Below, piece by piece: positions 1 to 4,493 of a stretch of DNA of 11,046 nt. Within the stretch, counting starts at the first letter, position 1; every line of letters starts with the position of its first letter. Source of the DNA: Methanobacteriota archaeon (lineage in GTDB: Archaea; Thermoplasmatota; Poseidoniia; Poseidoniales; Poseidoniaceae); NCBI GenBank assembly GCA_018662715.1, contig JABJFP010000207.1:1-11046 (forward strand), read 5' to 3'. The notes beneath the pieces are model-generated. The model was not told the origin of the DNA, ran no database searches, and saw only the letters and a list, made by a program, of their open reading frames with translations. The translations under genes were made by a program, and so were the position numbers.

Positions 1-131
1 ACACATGGCTTAACCGAGACCTAAGGACGCCTTTCGGAGGCGTAAAACAATCCGGCGTTGGGCGAGAAGGCGGCACATGGTCGATGAGTTTCTTTTCTGA
101 AATGACCAATGTATGCGTCATGCAACCTTAG
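1..131 (+). CDS. Aldehyde dehydrogenase, C-terminal fragment (2-aminomuconate/2-hydroxymuconate semialdehyde dehydrogenase type), 5' partial
   Basis: An open frame enters from the left edge (first whole codon at 3) and ends at TAG 129-131, giving 42 residues. The visible peptide contains NRDLRTPFGGVKQSGVGREGG and then a FFSEMTNVCV segment. PFGGxKxSGxGREGG is the conserved C-terminal signature of NAD(P)-dependent aldehyde dehydrogenases. The preceding DLRT and the following aromatic-rich 'FFSEMTNVCV' most resemble the ring-cleavage semialdehyde dehydrogenases (XylG/DmpC and AmnC/AMSDH groups). In the 2-aminophenol route this enzyme oxidises 2-aminomuconate 6-semialdehyde to 2-aminomuconate. 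That substrate is inferred from the dioxygenase and deaminase genes 1.5-2.5 kb downstream on the same strand. Catalytic Cys and Glu lie outside the window. The family call is firm; amnC-like versus xylG-like cannot be settled from 42 residues. Confidence 0.85.
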   Translation, partial: TWLNRDLRTPFGGVKQSGVGREGGTWSMSFFSEMTNVCVMQP

Positions 132-202
132 ACCAACACTGGAGAATTGTCGCCCGAAAGTCAAAGCGAGGCATTCAAATCAACTGGGCCTTTGGGAGAA
201 CC

Positions 203-1024
203 ATGTCGGTTCATGGAAAGGCCCGTAAAGTGACGACCAATACGCTCCAAGAAATGATGCGTGCTGGTGAAAAAATCACCATGCTTACAGCCTATGATTA
301 TTCTTTGGCTCGGCTTGTAGACCAAGCAGGAGTTGACGTCATTTTGGTAGGAGATTCAGCATCAAATGTCATGGCGGGGCAAGCAACAACTGTGCCTATG
401 ACGCTGGACCACATGATCTACCATGCTCAATGTGTAGAGCGAGCCGTTGACAGAGCACTTCTGGTGGTTGACATGCCCTTTGGAACGTATCAAGGAAATT
501 CCAGGAACGCTCTAGAGTCTGCCATCCGTATCATGAAGGAATCAAGCGGCCACGCTGTTAAACTTGAAGGAGGCGCAGAAATCGTTGAATCCGTTCAACG
601 CATCCTCACCGCTGGGATTCCCGTCATGGGTCACCTCGGGCTAACGCCTCAATCAATTTACAAGTTCGGAACCTATTCAGTCCGTGCAAAAGAAGATGAA
701 GAAGCTGAGAAACTTATTCAAGATGCTAAAATTCTTGAAGAAGCAGGTTGTTTCGCTATCGTGCTTGAGAAGATCCCTAGGAAACTCGCAAAGCGAGTTA
801 CCGAAGCCATTGACATTCCAACGATTGGAATCGGAGCAGGACCCGATGTTGACGGACAAGTTCTCGTCCTCCATGATGTCCTTGGAATCACTATGGATTT
901 CTCACCACGTTTCCTCCGCCGTTATCTCAATCTCGCAGAAGAAATCGATGGGGCATTGAAGTCCTATTGCAGTGATGTTCGCTCGGGACAGTTCCCGAAC
1001 GATGACGAGTCCTACACCTCCTGA
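203..1024 (+). CDS. panB: 3-methyl-2-oxobutanoate hydroxymethyltransferase (PanB)
   Basis: Cytosolic enzyme that transfers a hydroxymethyl group from 5,10-methylene-tetrahydropterin to 2-oxoisovalerate, giving ketopantoate for pantothenate and coenzyme A. The 273-residue protein is close to the usual 260-280. The TIM-barrel signatures are intact: VGDSASNV (D51, S52), VVDMPFGTYQ (D90), VKLEGG (K120, E122), GHLGLTPQS (H144), VLEKIP (E189) and IGIGAGPDVDGQVLVLHD. These match the metal- and substrate-binding residues known from E. coli PanB, so it should be active. ATG 203 is chosen because the family alignment begins there and GGGAG lies a few bases upstream. An in-frame ATG at 113 would add 30 unrelated residues and overlap the preceding dehydrogenase. 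It follows that gene by 71 nt on the same strand and may be co-transcribed. Its TGA directly abuts the stop codon of the convergent gene. Confidence 0.96.
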   Translation: MSVHGKARKVTTNTLQEMMRAGEKITMLTAYDYSLARLVDQAGVDVILVGDSASNVMAGQATTVPMTLDHMIYHAQCVERAVDRALLVVDMPFGTYQGNSRNALESAIRIMKESSGHAVKLEGGAEIVESVQRILTAGIPVMGHLGLTPQSIYKFGTYSVRAKEDEEAEKLIQDAKILEEAGCFAIVLEKIPRKLAKRVTEAIDIPTIGIGAGPDVDGQVLVLHDVLGITMDFSPRFLRRYLNLAEEIDGALKSYCSDVRSGQFPNDDESYTS

Positions 1025-1552
1025 TTAAAGGAAGAGATTGTAGGTCAGCACAGAGCCACCTAATGCACCGATGTTAACACCCAATGTGTGCCACAAGGCA
1101 CTTCGGAACGGTGGGAGATTGAAACGCCACCACGAGGTGCACATCCAAATCCATACGATGGAAGCGAGGTATCCTCCACAAAACATACCGGTCAGTCCTG
1201 GAACAAACCATATCCCGACGAGATAGGTTATAGGGAGAAGAACGCCGAGGGAATACTGCATCCATTTAGATTGTTCATGAGGCGTAAGCCAACGGTGGAA
1301 AAGAGGAGAAAAGAGCAACATTGCGAGCAAGGATGCTTGAACAGGGTTGGGCCACACGGTGCCCAAATGAGGTTGGATTTGCAATTGCCAAATCGCACCT
1401 ACAATCGCTCCGAAGAAGGCGGGAATGCCGACATTGGTCCATGTCTCATTCCAATCAGCAGAGGTAGGTAGAGTGGGTTCTCCAGCGACTTGGATTTCAG
1501 CACCGCTGGTTTCTCCATCAACAGGAGCGTCGCTTTCCCCGACCTCGGACAC
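1025..1552 (-). CDS. Small multi-pass membrane protein of unknown function
   Basis: 175 residues, starting at GTG (1552-1550) with GGAAG four bases upstream. The first ~38 residues are acidic and polar (MSEVGESDAPVDGETSG...) and probably soluble. Four to five hydrophobic segments follow at about 41-57, 72-88, 98-116, 119-139 and 153-173. The loops contain aromatic and basic residues (FHRWLTPHEQSKW, TSWWRFNLPPFR). I do not recognise the family and see no catalytic motif. Its stop codon directly abuts that of panB, and its start faces the dioxygenase gene across about 99 nt. It thus sits inside an aromatic catabolic locus on the opposite strand. A transport or envelope role is possible but unsupported. 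Continuous membrane-protein character over the full length favours a real gene over a chance frame. Confidence 0.72.
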   Translation of the reverse strand: MSEVGESDAPVDGETSGAEIQVAGEPTLPTSADWNETWTNVGIPAFFGAIVGAIWQLQIQPHLGTVWPNPVQASLLAMLLFSPLFHRWLTPHEQSKWMQYSLGVLLPITYLVGIWFVPGLTGMFCGGYLASIVWIWMCTSWWRFNLPPFRSALWHTLGVNIGALGGSVLTYNLFL

Positions 1553-1651
1553 AAATCTTCCAAATCATCGTGGTGTTTGAGACTTGGCTTGTAGAGAGCA
1601 AACAGAATGCAAATCCGATGGCCCTTTAGGGCAGTTCAGTGTCGGGGAATC
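1553..1651. promoter_or_regulatory. Divergent intergenic region between the membrane protein and the dioxygenase gene
   Basis: 99 nt separate two divergent starts, so promoters for both genes should lie here or overlap the coding ends. I see no convincing archaeal TATA/BRE element on either strand. A 12-bp dyad, GCCCTTTAGGGC (arms 1621-1625 and 1628-1632), lies about 20 nt before the dioxygenase start and could be an operator. A G-rich GGGG at 1644-1647 may act as a weak ribosome binding site for ATG 1652. Confidence 0.35.
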
Positions 1652-2554
1652 ATGGGGAAAGGAAAAATTGTCGCAGGATGTCTTGCTCCGCATCCACCGC
1701 ATTTGGTTTACGCTGAAAATCCACCTCAAAACGAACCCACTGCTGAAGGCGGTTGGGAGCAACTCCGGTGGGGATATGAGCGTCTTCGTGCATCCTTAGC
1801 CAATGTGGAATACGATGCTATCGTCGTGCTATCGCCACACTGGCAAACCTATGTCGGAACACATTTCCTCGGACTTCCTCATTTTGAAGGACTTTCAGTC
1901 GACCCTGTATTTCCAAACCTATTCCGTTATCATTACGATTTGAACATTGATGTTGACCTTACTCAAGCAATACACAATGAAGCACAAGCCTCTGGATTAT
2001 CTGTTAAATTAATGGAGAATCCCGACTTTAGAGTGGACTATGGAACCATTGTAACAGGACATATGTTTAATCCAACTTGGGACAAACCGATGGTAGTCAT
2101 TTCAAGCAACCGTTCAAGCCAGTACTATTCTGTTGAAGTGATGCAAGACATGATGATTGAACTCGGGAAGGTCACACGGAAGGCGATTGAAGAGAGTGGA
2201 AAGAGGGTCGTTGTTATTGCAAGTAACTCTCTTTCACACCGACATTTCACGACCGAATCAGAGGTTCCCGAAGACATGAGCAAAGAGCACATTACCAGCC
2301 ATGCCATGCACCTTTGGGACATGCGTATGATCGATTACATGGTCAAAGGACAAAGTCAGCGTATCTTGGATGAAATGCCTGAATTTACCGAGCAAGCCAT
2401 TGCAGAGAGCGATGGAGGAGCATTTTCATGGTTACTTTCAGCATTGAATGTACCCGACTACCCTGCGATTCTTCACGGATACGGAACCATTATCGGAACT
2501 GGAAATGCCATTGTTGAATGGCCTTGTCATGCCCACGAGGAGGGAATGGAATGA
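1652..2554 (+). CDS. amnB: Class III extradiol ring-cleavage dioxygenase, AmnB-like catalytic subunit
   Basis: 300 residues of the LigB superfamily, most like the beta (catalytic) subunit of 2-aminophenol 1,6-dioxygenase, which opens the ring next to the amino group using Fe(II) and O2. The N-terminal APHPPH motif supplies H14, SPHW supplies H63, SNSLSHRH supplies H196 and AESDGGAFSW supplies E252. From memory, the AmnB crystal structure uses His13, His62 and Glu251 as iron ligands and His195 as acid/base; these sit exactly one residue earlier, so the full active site is conserved. ATG 1652 is chosen over an in-frame ATG at 1607 because the fold starts with KIVAGCLAPH and the extra 15 residues have no family character. 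The gene overlaps the next by ATGA, which points to translational coupling and an AB heteromer. The substrate could be 2-aminophenol, a substituted aminophenol or a catechol; the fused deaminase next door favours an amino substrate. Confidence 0.87.
   Translation: MGKGKIVAGCLAPHPPHLVYAENPPQNEPTAEGGWEQLRWGYERLRASLANVEYDAIVVLSPHWQTYVGTHFLGLPHFEGLSVDPVFPNLFRYHYDLNIDVDLTQAIHNEAQASGLSVKLMENPDFRVDYGTIVTGHMFNPTWDKPMVVISSNRSSQYYSVEVMQDMMIELGKVTRKAIEESGKRVVVIASNSLSHRHFTTESEVPEDMSKEHITSHAMHLWDMRMIDYMVKGQSQRILDEMPEFTEQAIAESDGGAFSWLLSALNVPDYPAILHGYGTIIGTGNAIVEWPCHAHEEGME
2537..2554 (+). promoter_or_regulatory. Shine-Dalgarno site plus ATGA stop/start overlap
   Basis: GAGGAGGGA at 2537-2545 lies six bases before ATG 2551, and the TGA of the catalytic subunit gene (2552-2554) overlaps that start codon. 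This strong site fixes the start of the fusion gene at 2551 rather than at an upstream in-frame ATG (2518). It also suggests that both subunits are made from one mRNA in a coupled way. Confidence 0.85.
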
Positions 2555-3963
2555 GCGAAGGAAAGATTGTAGCCTCTTTCGTTGTCCCGGTACATCCTCA
2601 TACCGTCCTTGCTCCTGACCAAAACCCGGGATGGAAAAGACTCAGAGAAGCCTTTGACCAAGCTGCCCAAACCATTCGTGAACTTGATGCAGATTTGATT
2701 GTTGTTTACTCAACGACCTGGCCCTCAGTCATCGGTCATCAAATTCAATCTGACCCGAACCCTGAATGGGTCATGGTTGACCATGATTTCCACGACTTAG
2801 GTTCCATCCCATATTCCTTCAACATTGACCAAAAATTTGCTCATGCATGGGACGATGCCAACAAAGCCAGAGGATTGCAGAGTCGTTGCGTCAATTACAA
2901 GGGATTTCCAATTGACGTGGGTTCTGTAGTTGCTTTGACATTACTCAATCCCGACAATAAAATTCCTGCTGTAATCGTATCGTCTAACGTCTACGCAAAC
3001 CGTTCAGAGACAACGGTGATGGCAAAAGCATGTCTCGACGTAGTCAAGGCTCAGGGGAAAAAGGTGGTAGCTGTTACCGCAATGTCACTGTCAAACCGTA
3101 TGTTCACTGACTTCATTGAACCGTCTGAGGATAAGATTCACTCGCTCAAAGACCATGAATGGAATCAAAAAATCCTTGAATTCCTTAGGCAAGGACGCTT
3201 GGAAGATGTTGGGCAACTCTCCCGTACCATTCAGCGGCAAATCCGTGTCCAAAAAGTGGTAGCATTCAAGCCCATGTGGTGGCTTTCTGCCATGAATGGA
3301 AACCGTAACGACTTGACTGGAAACGTCATGGCTTACGAAGCAATACACGGTGCAGGTGGAGCAGTCGTCCATCTTGACCCGACGCCATCAGGTGTTGGTG
3401 ACAAGGAATACGATGAGGAAGACATTGAATATTTCCACGGTGAACGTGGAGTTCTAGACGCTGTAGAAGATATTCAAGCCGAAGAAATCACACCTGCTAC
3501 GAATCAGAACAGTGGTCCTGAACTTTGGGAGCCAACCGAAAGAGAAGGTTCTGTCAATACCGATAGCGCTCCAAAGCCCGTGGGAGCTTATCCACACGCA
3601 CGGCGGGTTGGTAACATGCTCTATCTCTCTGGTGTTGGCCCTCGCCAACCTGGCACGAACGCAATTCCTGGTGGTCCAATCCATGATGAAAACGATGAGC
3701 CGCTAGATTACGACATTAAGGCTCAAACTCACGCAGTTGTTGAAAACGTTCGCCGAGTCGTTGAAGAAGCGGGCGGTACGATGGATCAAGTGGTTGATGT
3801 CACTACGTTCCTAGTGGACATGAAGCGTGACTTTTCGGGCTACAATGAAGTATGGGCTGAAACACTTGGAAAGGTAGGCCCCACTCGGACCACATTAGCC
3901 ATTGATGCGCTACCAACTCCGATTGCAGTTGAGATGAAAGTTATCGTTCATCTTGGAGAATGA
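2551..3963 (+). CDS. amnA/amnD: Fusion of AmnA-like dioxygenase subunit with a RidA-fold, 2-aminomuconate deaminase-like domain
   Basis: 470 residues in two parts. Residues 1-280 have the LigB fold and run parallel to the preceding gene product (KIVASFVVPVHPH, WWLSAMNG), but the active site is lost: V14 replaces the first His, STTW replaces SPHW, SLSNRM replaces SLSHRH and the Glu region reads FKPMWW. This is the pattern of AmnA, the structural alpha subunit. An acidic linker (about 283-340) follows. Residues 342-470 are a RidA/YjgF domain: GAYPHARRVGNMLYLSG, DIKAQTHAVVENVRRVVEEAGG, YNEVWAETLG and GPTRTTLAIDALP, with R446 and E461 matching the conserved Arg and Glu of RidA. GAYPHARR, AQTxAVxEN and GPTRTT are typical of 2-aminomuconate deaminase (AmnD/NbaF), which releases ammonia from 2-aminomuconate to form 4-oxalocrotonate. 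The fusion would therefore join the non-catalytic subunit of step one to the enzyme of step three. A generic imine-deaminase role for the RidA part is the main alternative. Confidence 0.86.
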   Translation: MSEGKIVASFVVPVHPHTVLAPDQNPGWKRLREAFDQAAQTIRELDADLIVVYSTTWPSVIGHQIQSDPNPEWVMVDHDFHDLGSIPYSFNIDQKFAHAWDDANKARGLQSRCVNYKGFPIDVGSVVALTLLNPDNKIPAVIVSSNVYANRSETTVMAKACLDVVKAQGKKVVAVTAMSLSNRMFTDFIEPSEDKIHSLKDHEWNQKILEFLRQGRLEDVGQLSRTIQRQIRVQKVVAFKPMWWLSAMNGNRNDLTGNVMAYEAIHGAGGAVVHLDPTPSGVGDKEYDEEDIEYFHGERGVLDAVEDIQAEEITPATNQNSGPELWEPTEREGSVNTDSAPKPVGAYPHARRVGNMLYLSGVGPRQPGTNAIPGGPIHDENDEPLDYDIKAQTHAVVENVRRVVEEAGGTMDQVVDVTTFLVDMKRDFSGYNEVWAETLGKVGPTRTTLAIDALPTPIAVEMKVIVHLGE

Positions 3964-3978
3964 TTGGAGCAACTTGCC

Positions 3979-4398
3979 TCATGACAAGAGCAGGCGAAGC
4001 GACTCGAGACTCCGAAGTTCTGCAAGGTATATTTGCTCAATAGCGTCGTACATTTCTTGGTCGCCACCATCTCCAATTGTATTCATAATTTGACCATAGA
4101 CTTCTGCTGCCTTGGTCTCAGTTTCCAGACTTCGCTGAAGCATTTCCTCAAAATTAACGCTGTGGACGATTTCATGTGGATTCCTTTCTGTGACTGGAAT
4201 ACCACCTAACTTGACGATTGCTCGGCGGACGATGTCAGCATGTGTCAACGATTCTGTGGATTCTGTAGTGAACATTGGAGAGAGTTGAAGTCGGTGAATT
4301 CCTCGGATATTTGCAGCATAATGGGCGTACATATTCACTGCACGAATTTCCCATCCCAATGCATCGTTTAGTTGTTCAATCAATCGTTCTTTATCCAT
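3979..4398 (-). CDS. Ferritin-like/bacterioferritin-like four-helix protein with incomplete di-iron site
   Basis: 139 residues, all helical, with the bacterioferritin-type pattern: LNDALGWEIRAVNMYAHYA (helix A, E17), ESLTHADIVRRAIVKLGGIP (helix B, H53), SLETETKAAEVYGQI (helix C, E92/E94) and IEQIYLAELRSLESL (helix D, E127). By eye, S50 sits where bacterioferritin has the Glu of ExxH, and S130 where it has the last His, so the ferroxidase site looks incomplete. L51 replaces the haem-ligating Met. At 139 residues it is slightly shorter than classic bacterioferritin (about 158). It may be a structural or modified ferritin-like subunit rather than an efficient iron oxidase. It converges on the dioxygenase fusion gene with a 15-nt gap. 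A link to supplying Fe(II) for the dioxygenase is speculative. The start is ATG 4398, with only a weak AGGA-type site upstream. Confidence 0.8.
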   Translation of the reverse strand: MDKERLIEQLNDALGWEIRAVNMYAHYAANIRGIHRLQLSPMFTTESTESLTHADIVRRAIVKLGGIPVTERNPHEIVHSVNFEEMLQRSLETETKAAEVYGQIMNTIGDGGDQEMYDAIEQIYLAELRSLESLRLLLS

Positions 4399-4493
4399 TC
4401 AAATCAATCCTAGCGTGATCTTAGTCGCCATCTCTGTCTACCGTGTGAGCGGGTCCGAGTCATAAACCCATGTAATCAAAGAAATTATGAAAA
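4399..4493 (-). promoter_or_regulatory. Intergenic region with possible promoter of the ferritin-like gene
   Basis: 95 nt between the end of the surface-protein gene and the start of the ferritin-like gene, both on the - strand. Read on the - strand, TTTATG (complement of 4461-4466) is a weak TATA-like element about 63 nt before the start codon. This would imply a 5' leader of roughly 40 nt. No clear BRE or operator was seen. Confidence 0.28.
4478..4493 (-). terminator. T-rich candidate archaeal terminator after the surface-protein gene
   Basis: Immediately after the TAA at 4496-4494 the - strand reads TTTTCATAATTTCTTT. Archaeal RNA polymerase commonly terminates at oligo-T tracts without a hairpin, and no stem precedes this one. 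Two short T runs are modest support. Confidence 0.35.

Noticed and set aside
27..43. Hairpin ACGCCT-TTCGG-AGGCGT as terminator or RNA element
   Set aside because: It lies inside the aldehyde dehydrogenase coding end (the PFGG signature) and has no T-tract downstream on the + strand.
113..202. Upstream start for PanB at ATG 113
   Set aside because: It would overlap the end of the aldehyde dehydrogenase and add 30 residues with no PanB character.
1607..1651. Upstream start for the AmnB-like dioxygenase at ATG 1607
   Set aside because: The 15 extra residues do not belong to the fold, and the catalytic residue numbering matches the family only from ATG 1652.
3091..3372. - strand frame inside the dioxygenase fusion gene
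   Set aside because: Shadow of a conserved coding region with no recognisable domain.
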